NCBI RefSeq assembly: GCF_029168945.1
Contig: NC_083607.1
Location: 15,022,001 to 15,086,000, forward strand
Direction: 5' to 3'
DNA from: Cannabis sativa
Lineage: Eukaryota > Streptophyta > Magnoliopsida > Rosales > Cannabaceae
Length of the DNA stretch: 64,000 nt
In this document: positions 46,925 through 58,956 of the stretch, in pieces
How the letters are laid out: each line of letters opens with the position of its first letter
Position numbering within the stretch: position 1 is the stretch's first letter
Translations under genes and position numbers: made by a program
Notes under the pieces: model-generated
Databases searched by the model: none
What the model was told of the DNA's origin: nothing
The model's input: the letters and a program-made list of their open reading frames with translations, nothing else

Positions 46925-48600
46925 AACTTCAAGCATTCGCAAAGACAAAGACAAAGGAATCGTTGTTGAAGAACAAAAGAACAATCCTTCCACAAAATAG
47001 CCTAAAAAGTCTAAAGCTACTGACCAACCTCAATAGAAGAGGAAAGGTAACCATGCCTTAGGGCACGGTGACCAAACCAATTCTAGGCAGAGTCACGCGA
47101 AAACACAAGATAGATGTCAGAGTATAGAAGCTAGAGTCTCAAAGGAAATCACCTCCTCTTAGTGATTCTAGTATCCCATACGAGGATGTTTAAGAAGTAC
47201 ATTTGTTATCAAATGACAGTGGAAAAAGCCTTTCCATAAATGATCTCCAAAGAAAATTGAATGCCAAGAAGGAAAGTGCCAAAGCTAAAAAAGCAAGACC
47301 CCCCAAAAATGATTTGAGAAACGTCATCAACGATTGCATTCGCGGAGGAGAATCCTTTTGTGATAAGACTTAATGCCTAGAACATAAAGTTGAGGAGATG
47401 ATGAAGATCACCAAAAAGATTTCTAGAAAAAAAAAATTGTGTCGTATCTGACTCTGAGGAAGAGGATATAGAGCCTTGTGTGAAGAGAATCATTGATGCA
47501 CCATTGTCGAAGCATTTAAGAATGCCTAGATGGAGCTGTATGAAGGACGCACTGACCCCAGGGAGAATTTTTTGAAATACAACCGCATCATGCAAGTTTC
47601 TAAGGCCAGTGATGATGTAAAATGTCTATGTTTTTCATTGACATTCAGTAAGTCCGTAGAGGACTAGTGGAAGAGGTTGTCTCCAGGATTGATTCACAAC
47701 TAGAGAGACCTACAAGTAATGTTCAGAAAGCAGTTTATAGCAGCCAAGGACTATGACTTGGAAGCTAGCTCCTTGACCATCATCAAGCAACAACAAGGAG
47801 AAAACCTGAAGAAGTTTATTCAACGCATGATGGATGTGGCTGCTAAAACTAAAGTCACTAATTACATGAAAATGGTGGCTCTAACATCAAGACTTACAAC
47901 TAGATCTTTACTTGGGAGAGATCTCCAGCACAAAAGGGCAGATACATTGAGTGAATTCTTAATAAGATCCCAAGGATTTATAAACCTAGAGGATGCTTAT
48001 GCCCAAGCATATAGAGTACTCCAGTGCCTTCCACTGAAATAATAAGTGCCCAACCATCGCATATGAAAACTACATCTATTACCCTCTACCAACTGCTTTT
48101 ACTACTCCTACAGTATATGGACCAAGTACTTCCATATAGCCAGCTGTATAGGCTAGTTTTTTTGGATTCGAAGCTTCACAGGCTTGATACAGTTCTGCTC
48201 CTGTGTTAACAAACTGAAAAGCAGAAGTTCCAGAGTCCAATATAACCTACTCAAGGAGTAAAAGGAGTGCAAAGGTTCCAAATTAGAGTAAGTTCGAGAA
48301 GAATGGTAAAACCCAAGAATCAAGATACATTGAGTACACAAGTTTCATAGATATTCGGGAGAATGTATACAAGTGAACCTGTAACATGGTACACTACAAG
48401 AAGCCTCTACCAATTTTCAAGGGAGGAAAATACAGAAGAGATCCGAACAAAAAGTTTGAATATCATGGTGATATTGGTCACCCCACCAATGAATTTGACT
48501 ACTTAAAAGATGAAATAGAAGGGTTAGTATGGAACAGACACTTAACTAATTGGGTAAGAATCCCAATCATTTATCTGGGATAGGCAGTTGCACATGGACA
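46925..48600 (+). pseudogene. Tat-like Gypsy gag, core and zinc-knuckle part
   Basis: Continuation of the gag begun at 36206. The core shows DPRENFLKYNRIMQVSKASD, a broken W-K-R-L-S-P-G stretch, then the open segment 47719-48042 (MFRKQFIAAKDYDLEASSL..., QGENLKKFIQRMMDVA), typical of the Gypsy retrotransposon gag domain. The open segment 48386-48583 contains KKFEYHGDIGHPTNEFDYL, the Tat-type zinc knuckle with both outer cysteines replaced by phenylalanine. Stops and frame changes separate the segments. Confidence 0.7.
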
Positions 48601-48922
48601 GCTCTTCGTTCCAAGACAGCAAGGAGCTATAAATCCTCCTCAGGGATTAGGCCATCCACAAGTACCTAGAATACAAGCTCTAAAGGCACAAGCCCTTCAA
48701 GGGGCACAGAACACTCTTACAGCGGCAGTAGTTGTAGCCCCCAATCCTAGAAATTTTTACCCTTTAGGAGTCGTATTACCAGCCTTAGATGGTCATGTAG
48801 CATTTATTTTAGGTGGACCTCATATTGCCAGAAGCACTCAGAATTCACAAAAGCAGTATTTGAATGAGTTGAATCAAGGCAAAAGTTGCCACTTGGTGAA
48901 ATCACCTTCCTAGCATCCAAGG

Positions 48923-49195
48923 ATGATGAATTTGCCCATGAATTTCACAGAAGATGACGCCAGGTGTGTGCACTTTCCTCATAAAGACTCTTTGGTAATA
49001 GAAGCTCAAATAGCAAATAAAAGAGTTTCTATAATCTTCATAGATAATGGAAGCTCTGTGAACATCATTTTCAAAGGAGCCTTCCATGCCATTGGTCTAG
49101 TAGAAGCCAACCTTCTACCATGTTTGATTCAACTGGAAGGCTTCAATGGATATACGTTGATCCCCATGGGAAAAATACAACTTCTAATGACTAAA
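48923..49195 (+). pseudogene. Tat-like Gypsy protease remnant
   Basis: Reads MNFTEDDARCVHFPHKDSLVIEAQIANKR and then FIDNGSSVNIIFKGAF, the aspartic-protease block of Tat-lineage Gypsy elements (usually D-N/T-G-S-S). The usual IPMGKI motif follows. The frame then enters Copia leader DNA of E6 near 49195, so RT, RNase H and integrase of this element are missing. Confidence 0.75.
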
Positions 49196-51070
49196 TTTTC
49201 AAAATTTAGTTGGTTAGTTTAAGAATAATAATTTAATTAAATTAATATCTTATTTTACATTTTGTTACATGGACAATGTTTGTTTAATTTTATATTGTTT
49301 ATTCAAAACTTTTTTTAACAAACCTATTATTTATTTGATCTAAATTGCTATGATTAACTTGTTGACAGATCCAATGATCTGATTTTAATCATAGTCCAAT
49401 TGTGAGTAGATCTTATAAATAATTGTAACAGGTAAATTTTGTACTTCTTTCATCTGTGTAAACCTAGTAACATGATAGGGCCCATCCAAATCATTTGACC
49501 TGTGTGAGCCTATATGTTTGCTATTGGGCTTAGATGCATATAGGAAGCCCATTTAAGTTTTACTAAGTAAATGGACTAGGTTGCTAAAATAAATTTTGAC
49601 ATAAGTAAATTTATTTAGGCACAATTAGATTTGGGCTTATTCAATGAATAACAATTATTTATTTAATGGTTAAATTCCTCTCCTTTGGGCCTTGTGTGAG
49701 AGTTAGGGGGCCAATAGTAGTGGGTACGACATACTGAACCCAGCCCTCCCTCACATGAACTACCCCAATTGTGAAGGGCCATTTGCCTTATTTAAATAAT
49801 TGTATTAGGTTAATTATATTAGTCTAACCTAATTAAAATTGAATTAGCAACATAATAGCTTTAAAATATATGAAATTTATTTTTCATTTAATATTTTAAA
49901 GTTAATTTTAGAAAAACACTTTGTTAATGATATTCTACATAGTTATTTCTAGTACTAATTATATTTTCTAATACTTAATTAGGAAAATATTTTAAGTTGT
50001 AAATTAATTATTTATTTTAATTAATTTTGGATCAACTTAATTATAGAATATTTTTCCTAGTATTAAATTAGAATTAATAATTAAGTTTCTTTTATACTTA
50101 ATTATTGAATTCTTATATTTAATACATTTAATTAAATTGAAAAATTAAATATTTAAGTTGATTTCATTCTTGATACTTAAATATTATTATTTTCATGATA
50201 TTTAATTAAATAGAAAATTATTTTAAGTTTGAAATCTTATTTCAGAATAACTTAAATTTGAATAATTTTCAAAATATATTTTATTTTATTTTATTAATCA
50301 TTTTTTTATTATTTTTGAAATTGCATTTTTTTTAAATGCAGAAATTTCGAATTTTATTTGAAAAATAGATTAAAGTTGAAAATTATTTATTTTAATTTTG
50401 GACCAACTTAAATCAATGATTTTTTCTTTTAATGATTAATTAAAATAAATGAACTAAAATATTATAATTAGAAAATGAATTAATTAGTCAATGAAAGTCT
50501 AGATATATATTATCTTTTTTGCTTGAAGTATTTTTCTAGTGATATTTAATTAAATAGAAAATTAATATTTAAGTTGATTCTTAATCATGATACTTAAATA
50601 TTTGAAATTTTCTTAATATTTAATTAAATAGAAAAATTATATTTTTGTTGAAAATTAATTTTTATTAATTAATGTTTGGCCAACATAAAATTATAATAAT
50701 TTTTTCAGGATTTATTTTATTTTATTTTAAAGCAATTTCGAAAATTGTATTCTTATATACTTCAATTTTTTGAAATGCAATATATATTTATAGAAAATTA
50801 AATTTGAGTTATAAATTAATTTTGATACAACTTAAATTGAATAATTTCTAAATATTTATTCAAAATTATTACTAAGATGGAAATAATTCATTTTATTTTC
50901 ATATCCATCTAAGTATAATTTATAAATATTAAATTAAAATTTATATTTAGAATTTTATTCTAAATTGGTAATTTTAATTAAATAAATATATATATTAAAA
51001 TAAATAGATTAAAATAAGTATCAAAGAAAATACAACTCCTTAAAATAATGAGCTTTTAGTTATCAGGACA

Positions 51071-51990
51071 TTCGATCTCCATTGTTGGTCTTACAATAGT
51101 TAAATATTTTCAATATAACCTTGAGACGCTAGACTTCGTCCCCCTTATGGATGGTTATTCATTGAACGCATTTAACACCGTAAGATCTCTTTTGATAAGT
51201 GTTTTGTAAGTTTTCGTCTCTATTAGACTCTCCCCTACGGTGACTACTTAGAGATAAACTTATAAAACATGAAACAATGGTGGAAGCTCATAAAATGAGA
51301 ACAACCTTGACTCTCGCCTACCGGGACAACGTTGGATTCTTATTTTGATCGAATAAAAGGGTTGCTAGAATGGTTTGCATTTTAGATGAGCTGACAACTC
51401 TATTCAATGAATGATACTTTGACACTCGCCTACCGGAACACTGTATCAGTTTGTTGGAAACCTTAGAAATTATTTAAGATATGCTTGTTTTGTATTTTCT
51501 CATGTCTTTGTTATTTGCTAAATGCTTGATAATTTCTGAATTGTGTGTGAATTTATATTGAACCATGTTATTTTCTGTTATTAGTTGTAGCTTAAATTTC
51601 GAATCTTCATTGTTGGTCTAACTTGGCTTGTTGTTTTAATGGGAAAAATCCCTAATGGATTGTCATCCATTAGACAAACATAATAGTGTTAGATCTCGAT
51701 AGATAAATATTGTAAATGCAACATCTAGCTGTTCATCAATAGATGACACCTTAGACTAGTATTTACAATATGAAACAAAAAAAATATATAAATAAGAATA
51801 ACTTTGACTCTCGCTAATCGGAGCATCGTTGGATTCTTATTTTAAATTCGAAATTATCCTTATTCCTCTTAGCTTATTCATTTCCAATTAGCTTAAATAA
51901 TATATCATTGGATGAATGGTTTATAAATCATTAAATGTCATTTTATTTCCTCTTAAGAAATTGAATGACGCATATGATTATATTCTCAAC
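51071..51990 (+). repeat. E6 duplicated leader module (period about 527 bp)
   Basis: Module 1 starts at 51071 (TTCGATCTCCATTGTTGG), module 2 at 51598 (TTCGAATCTTCATTGTTGG). GACTCTCGC-type motifs near 51308, 51420 and 51803. Same arrangement as in E2 and E3, with TTGTAG before module 2. Confidence 0.75.
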
Positions 51991-52339
51991 ATTCTATCTC
52001 AAAATGATATAAATCCTCAATCTTAGAAATCTCCTACTTGTATGGGCAAATCAGACTTAGAGTTAAATTAGTAGTGGTGGTCCAAGAAAGAAGAATTACT
52101 CATTATATTTGGTATAAATTTAAGTCTTTGAGTTTAAATTTTAAATTCCAAATAGAGATTTTATATTTCTATTTCTAGAATACAATATAGTTACACTTTC
52201 ACAAGTGTTTAATATCCATTTTCTATCAATGGATTCAAACTGTATGTTAGTATGGAATATGAGTTTAGTATTCTCTGACCAGGATCCACTTGCACTATTC
52301 TAAGAACTCTTTGATGTAACTAAACCTAAGTCATCAAAA

Positions 52340-54220
52340 GACACAACCACATATTTTATGAATCTATGGCATTTGTATCTTGATCATAGTGGTTTTGACA
52401 AGATCAATCTCTACAAAGAGTCAATATGCCTATGTCCACTGAAAGTATAATCATCTCATTCGCAGATGGATGTACATTCAGGGGTGGATATGAGTTTTGG
52501 TTATATTCTTAAGACGATCACTCTAGTTCTTACCTTATGCAAAGAAATTTTAAATGTTTGAAAAATTTCATGAATTTCTAGAAATGGTGAAACCATTAAG
52601 GTAAGTGGTTAAAGATCTTGCGAACTGATAGGGGTGGACAAATATTTGGTACATATGCAGTTCAAAGATCATTAAGTTGATTTTGAATTATATCCAAACT
52701 TACCTCCCCAGAAATTCGATTTGCATATTGATGATTAGTTACTAGTAGTTACCTGATTTCTTCTAGGGATATACCCTAGTGATAGGAAAAATTTCAGAAT
52801 GATGAAATGGTTGGGTACTTAGTGTAAACCATTACTAAATTCATGGATGACCTAATCATAATCTTAAGAAAGGCTATAACTGTTAACCAAGGTTTGCATA
52901 TTTGTTAGCTGTTCTAAGTGATTAGGGGTGGACCATCCCATAGTCATTATATAAGAAAGTGTTTGTTTAAACAAATACTACTTTTCTAAGAAAATGATTA
53001 AGTCTGAAAACAAAGTAGCAAAGTAAAGGAGATAATTTTCTTGATTCCATAAGTGTTCTATCATCTTATTCTTATAAGATGGTCCCACTGCCTCTGTTGT
53101 CTTGACACAACCGAAGAGGTCAATACCATTTAGTTTTCTTAGACATACTTCACGGTACCTTGTCGTAGTGGGAGAGTTTCAAGGAACTCACTCGTTATGA
53201 CTTGGAAGACACTAGTGGTTAAAATACATTGTGAGTTTAAACAAGTAATGGATTGTCAAAATAAGAAACTAAGAAGAAAAGCCAAGAGAACTATGGTTTA
53301 AACCATTCATATGGAACAACCAAAAGTTTTCTATTACAAGGACAAGAAAGGAAATTTTCGTTAATAAGTCTATTCAATGGACTTAACAAAACTTCCTATT
53401 CCTGGTATTATAGGTTTGAGTTTATCTAAACCTATGGCTTATGGTATACCTGGTAATTTACTTACTCTAGTGCAAGCAACTTACTTTAGTAAGATGCTGA
53501 AGCATTTTCTTTCCTAATGGCAATCTATAGAAGCTTCTCGACTTCTAGACATAGGTTTTATTTATCTAAGGAAAAGTCTCAACTATTCCAGAAAAGATAA
53601 AGCCATGAAAGAATTCCTTGAATCAACAGTTGGAGGTCTCAGATATGCTTTAGTATGCCTTAGACCAGACACCTGCTGTTGAGTGGGAGTAATGAGTAGG
53701 TATCAGATTAATCCAGGAAAGGAACAATGGAAGACAATCAAGTAAATCTTAAGATCAAGAAGAGGAACTATATGTTAGTCAATAAAGGGTGTATTTAATA
53801 CTCTTAGACTACACCAAATCAGATTTCTAGACTTGCATTAGTGCTAGAAAGTCTGCTGATGAGATGGTGATCACTCTGGGGGTGGACTAGTAATTTTGGA
53901 GAAGTGTAAAAACATATCTGAAGTCTCTAAGTCTACCAGAGAGAGATTGAATGTTAAAGTTGCAGGAAATGTACTTATTCAGTCTAAGGAAAGTTCTATA
54001 CATTTTTGGCACTGTTCCAACATGTCTAAATTACTAGTGTTACTTCCTAACTAACACAAAAGTAGTTGCCAATAGTAAAGAATCCAATATCCCAAGAGAG
54101 TAGACATATAGATAGGAATTTCACAATATCAAGTATTTTGTGATTAAGGAAAAGTAATGGTGGAAAAAAAGGTTGTGTTTAGTACAACCTGTCAGATCCT
54201 ATTACGGAGAGTATACTACA
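52340..54220 (+). pseudogene. E6 decayed Copia pol
   Basis: Pre-integrase LWHLYLDHSGFDKI near 52365; integrase FEKFHEF near 52558 and LRTDRGG near 52617-52637; RT/RNase H remains GLRYALVCLRPDTC near 53635, and MSRYQINPG near 53693. The stop after RPDTC is the same as in E2 and E3. Not functional. Confidence 0.72.
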
Positions 54221-54300
54221 TACTACACTTGATTTGGATATCAAGATGTTGAGATTATTTGAAATGCACTTTTTGTTTTATATTAGTGCAAGTGGGAGTT

Positions 54301-56176
54301 TGTTGGGTTGTGTGCCCTAAATAAAACCCATTTTAATATAATCAGATTTATTAGTTCATAAAGATCAGAAATAACATTTTATGTTGCATGGTTCACATGA
54401 TTTATTTCATGATTATTTAATGTATAAATTCTATTAAGTCCAGAACATATGTATTTGTTAATGATTATAGTGTTGTCAGCACAGTGGAATATAATCTTGA
54501 TTATATGTTCGAAAGTTTAATTCCCTGATTTGTCAATTCACTGGATTTAGACTGGCATGGTAATCAGCGATAGGTATGCTTACACCTTGGATAAGTGTTA
54601 TGTCCTTTCCAGGGCATTGGCAAAGTTTACCAGTATCGGATGTATGGAGTATACATTGGAAAGGACTGATATTGAACTTTGATTAGATATGTTAAAATTT
54701 ACTGTAATATCTATTCAATTCAATATCACCTAGTTGATCCTAGATCAAATAATCTTAATCTGACATGATTAGGTTCGATCTCAAGAGTATTATTCGTATT
54801 CTTTGATTTGTTAGTTAAGCCTACTTTTGGGTCAGGGTGATACGTACATTTTGGGAACATGATAGTATAATTGAGTGGGAGCGCTAAACATAGATATGGA
54901 ATCTATAACTTCTATAGGTATTTAGAAGTGAAACGGTGATTTCCTTCGTGCTTGGATAAATAGAGATAAATGGTTGAGTACTCATTTCACTTCGCTGAAA
55001 TATCATTTATAAGAAGCTAAGTGTTTTAAGGATGAAATACATAGAAGGGTGTAACGGTAATTTAATCCCTATACAATGTAGATCATCTATTAGAGGATCA
55101 TTGATTAAATTAGGATTATAACAATGGATAATTTATAGCGTATCTATAACGTGGAACATATAGGGCGTTCTATATGACTGAGAGTGCAATTCTAAGTTCT
55201 ATGCGTGGATTCAACAAGGAATTAATAAGTTAGTGGATTTACTTGGTAAATTCTTGATCTGCTTATTGGAAGCTCGGTTATATAGGCCCATGGTCCCCAT
55301 ACTAGTTGAGACCATAGTGCTTGTAAGACTCAGTTAATTGATTTTAATTAATCAATTATAATTCTAAAATTAGACTATGTCTAGTTTATGAATTTTCACT
55401 AAGCAAGGGCAAAATTGTGAAGAAAAGAGATTCTAGGTATTATTTATAATTAAGAGACTTTATATGTCTAATTAATAAATATATTAAATGACAATATTAT
55501 TTAATAATTAATTTTTAGTTTTTAAATAATTAAAATTGGCATTTAAGTGGTTAAATTAGAAAATTGGCGTTTTTTAGAAAATGGGATGGAAAAATGACAA
55601 AATGGCAAAATTGTAAAGTGGGCCCAATAACTATCCTGTGGCCGGCCACACTAGTAGAATTTTACTATTTATTTTTTTATTATTTTAATGCAAAATAATT
55701 CTAACCTAAACCTAGGTGGTTACCTATAAATAGATAGTGATGGCTCACACTTAAAGTGGATGAAATTTCTTGCCTTCGGGAAAATTGAGCCATCTTACCT
55801 ATACCATAGCCGAACCTTCCCTCTTCTTTTCTTCTTCAATAATTTTGAACCTTGAGTGAATGAGTGAGTACCCACACACATCAAGTGGTATCTCAATCAT
55901 AGTGTGGAAGATTGTGAAGAATCCAATCAACAAGACGGAGAATCAGACTAAAGGAAGGAGAGAAAGAGATCCAGGTTCAGATCTTGGTGATGCTGAGCTA
56001 CAGAAAGGAATCAAGGGCTACAGATCTGAACAGAAGGAGTCATTATATGCCCCTGCACCCAATGTAAGGTTTTCTTAAACCCTTATGTGTTTATTTCATT
56101 GTTTTAGAATTCATATTAGGATGTTAATGAAACATACTTGTTAGTAAATCTAGATCTTAGTAAAATATTTCCAACA
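54301..56176 (+). repeat. E6 3' LTR (1,876 bp)
   Basis: TGTTGGGTTGTGTGCC to TATTTCCAACA; polypurine AAGTGGGAGTT precedes it. TATA box at 55724-55733. The open frame at 55860-56078 lies in the R/U5 part and is not a gene. Confidence 0.93.
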
Positions 56177-56318
56177 TTATCATCATTTAATTTCTGGGTT
56201 GCTTTGTATTTTTAAACCACTAGATTATTTGACGAGTTCTCATCATCAATAGTTTGGCACTGTCTGTGGGAACAACAAGCTCAAGCCAGGTCATTCTTTT
56301 GCACACAATCACTACAAA
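56177..56318 (+). other. Gypsy LTR end and leader start
   Basis: About 75 bp of LTR end, then TTTGGCACTGTCTGTGGG at 56253-56270, the characteristic start of the internal region in many plant Tat-lineage Gypsy elements (usually TTTGGCGCCGTCTGTGGG). The rest of this LTR is missing, cut by or lost with E6. Confidence 0.65.
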
Positions 56319-57120
56319 ATGACTAGACGCTCTTTTCGTTGTTAGTACACAAGAACTCACCTTGAGGAAGATCGGTTGATCATACCAGAGCAAGACCTAT
56401 CACCATATGTCGTCAGGAGAGGAGGTGCGAGCATTAACAGGGCACAAATGGATGAGGAGCACCAATAGAGAATGCCCAGAGAAGTCCCTAAATTGGTGGA
56501 AGACATCAAAACTTTCATAGGAGGGCCTTGCGTAGGAGGCAAAACTCGAAGAGGGAGAGACAAGTACACCCAAGGGGCAAGGCTAGAACCTTACTCCTCG
56601 AGCTTTGAGTGAAGACCTCCAAAGAACTTTGGAGGGGAAAACATCTCGGTCACCTTTATAGAGGAAGACACGAGAGGAGTACATTTCCCACACAATGATC
56701 CACTAGTGCTTACAATTCATATGGCTAACACCAGGGTACACCAGACATTGGTTGATAATGGAAGTTTAGATATCCTATTCTTCACTGCCTTGGGGGATCT
56801 CAAACCCTGTGCATCACCGATATATGAGTCCACCGGAGACTTGATTCAACCACGGGGGACGATAGAGCTAGCACTAACAGTGGGGGGAGACCCCTACATT
56901 CCATAGTGATGACCACCATCCTGGTAGTGGATTGTCCAACGACCTACAATGCTGTGCTAAGAAGACCATCGCACAACTGGTTGAAGACAATCATCTCGAT
57001 GTACCATCTGGCTATGAAATTCCTAACCCCAGGGGAGTCACCACTTTGAAAGGAGAACAGAATCGTTTAGAATCGCCTCTAAGCCTTGAGGACCAATGAC
57101 GATGATGGTCCATAGGGGGC
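56319..57120 (+). pseudogene. Tat-lineage Gypsy gag remnant and protease
   Basis: Starts MTRRSF, soon stopped. The gag core is deleted: the reading passes quickly to the gag-protease linker (KTFIGGPCVGGKTRRGRDKY). Protease follows: VTFIEEDTRGVHFPHNDPLVL, then LVDNGSLDILFFTAL (DNGS motif) and the open segment 56706-56906. After it comes the VVDCPTTYNAVLRRP block that links protease to RT in this lineage. Several stops. Confidence 0.75.
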
Positions 57121-58227
57121 CCAGCTAAGGGGATGAAGTTTCATCAAAACTAGACCCTCGAGTTTGTGAGTAAGTGCGAGTAGGGAAAGTAGAAGAGTTG
57201 GAAGAAATAGTAATCTTGGAAAGCTCGCTCAAGGTCCTCAAAATCAGAAAAGGGCTCCTCGAAACCCTTAACAGAAAATTAAGGAAGTTTTTGGAAAATA
57301 ATCCAGACGTGTTCGCTTGGCGCATGAAGACATGGAAGGAATAGGGCCAACCATAATGTGCCACCATCTCAACATAGATCCAAACGCAAAGCCAGTAAGG
57401 TAGAAGTGGAGGGCTCTAAATTTCGAGAAGTACAAGGCTTTGAAGGTTGAATTTGACCAACTTGACATCATCAAATTCATCTGAGAAGCATATTATTGTG
57501 TGTGGGTATCAAACCTTGTTTTGGTTCCCAAACCAAATGGGAAGTGGAGAGTGTGCATTGACTTCACTCATTTGAACAAGGCTTACCAAAAAGATAGCTT
57601 ACCACTGCCATGGATAGATCAGCTAGTGGATGCAACAGAGGGGCACGAATTGCTTTGCTTTATGGATGCATACTCAGGGTACAACCAAATACCCATGAAT
57701 CCTGCATATGAGGAGCACACTTTATTCATATCAGATTGAGGCTTATATTACACCGGGTCATGCCTTTTGGACTCAAAAATGCTAGGGCAACATACCAATG
57801 ACTTGTCAACAAGATGTTTGGTAACCAAATTGGTCGTAACATGGAGGTATATGTCAATGACGTGTTGGTTAAGACCATGAGAGCAGGGGATATAGTCAAG
57901 TATATGGACAAAATGTTCACTACCCTCTACAAATATCAGATGAAGTTGAATCCGCTGAATTGTGTATTTGGTGTGTCCTTCAAAATGTTCTTGGGATTCG
58001 TGGTCAACGAGAGGGGCATAGAAGTAAAACCCAAAAAAATAAAAGCATTAATAGACATGGAGTCACCAAAGAACATGAGGGAGGTGCAATGCCTAACTGG
58101 GAGAGTAGCCGCTCTAAATTGGTTTATTTTGAGGTCCACTGACAAATGTCTCCCATTCTTTGACACCCTCAAAGGAAGTAAGAAATTTGTTTGGGACGAG
58201 AATTGCAAGAGGGCCTCACAAGCTTGA
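57121..58227 (+). pseudogene. Tat-lineage Gypsy reverse transcriptase, catalytic Asp changed
   Basis: N-terminal NNPDVFAWRMKT near 57297. The open segment 57500-57739 carries NGKWRVCIDFTHLNKA and HELLCFMDAYSGYNQIPM. After a frameshift, the open segment 57814-58227 carries EVYVNDVLVKTM, where the catalytic Y-V-D-D is Y-V-N-D (57850-57861). KCIFG-like and GFVVNERGIE blocks and the connection LTGRVAALN follow. Dead by frameshifts, stops and the active-site change. Confidence 0.85.
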
Positions 58228-58671
58228 AGGAGCATATATCTGGGAGTCTCTAAACATGCCCTGATCAGCACTGCCCTTGTAAGAGGGGAAGGAAAGCAGC
58301 AACAGCCTATATACTACATTAGTCAGCATTTTGTGGATGATAAGACTTGTTACTTAGAGATTGATAAGTTGTCTTACAGTCTCATTGTAGCATCGCAGAA
58401 GTTTAAGCAATACTATCACACACATGCAATCATGGTGTTGACCAACCACCCTTTGAGGCAAGTGCTACACAAACCCAAAACCTCAGGATGCCTACTCAAA
58501 TGGTCGATAAAGCTAAGTCAATTCAACATATCTTACACCCCAAGAGTGTCGATCAATGGACAAATGATGGTAGATTTCATGGTAGAGTTCACCTATTGTC
58601 CAGACGGGGGAGACCAAGAGCGAGAAGCTAACAAAGAGTTAGAAGAGAATGGAGAAGGAGAGTCCATTTGA
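58228..58671 (+). pseudogene. Gypsy RT-linked RNase H
   Basis: QQPIYYISQHFVDDKT and LEIDKLSYSLIVASQKFKQYY, then VLTNHPLRQVLHKP and LLKWSIKLSQFNISYTPR: the RNase H domain that follows RT in Gypsy pol. One stop lies near 58226, after which the frame is open to 58671. Confidence 0.8.
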
Positions 58672-58956
58672 AAGTTGCATGTAGATGGAGCCTCGAATGA
58701 CACTGGACCAGGGGATGGGGTTGTAATGACAGCCCCTAGAGAAACCAAAATGCATTGTGCAAAAAGGTTTGGCTTTAAGGCCTCCAACAATGAGGCAGAG
58801 TATGAAGCAATGTTAGCCTAATTGAGACTTGCTAAGGAATTAAAGGTCACACGGCTGTGGATTTTCAGCGACTCGCAGTTGGTGGTTTTCCAAGTGATGG
58901 GAGAATATCAAGAAAAAGGACTAAGGATGATGGCATACTTGACCAATGTTAACCTA
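58672..58956 (+). pseudogene. Second, archaeal-type RNase H of Tat-lineage Gypsy element
   Basis: Starts LHVDGASNDTGPG, continues FGFKASNNEAEYEAMLA, one stop, then LRLAKELKVTRLWIFSDSQLVV. The D, E and D of the catalytic set are visible. A second RNase H after the first is a defining feature of the Tat lineage. Sequence switches to Copia at about 58957; no integrase of this element remains. Confidence 0.85.

Larger units (their letters stand above)
49196..56176 (+). mobile_element. E6, 5'-truncated Copia-family element, gag-less
   Basis: Starts inside the leader at a point equivalent to about 23910 in E2 (TTTAGTTGGTTAGTTTAAG), so the 5' LTR, primer-binding site and about 1.1-1.4 kb of leader are missing. 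It then runs through the conserved block (about 49687-49790), both leader modules, decayed pol, polypurine tract and a full 3' LTR (54301-56176). More diverged from E2 and E3 than those are from each other, so probably older. Confidence 0.9.
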
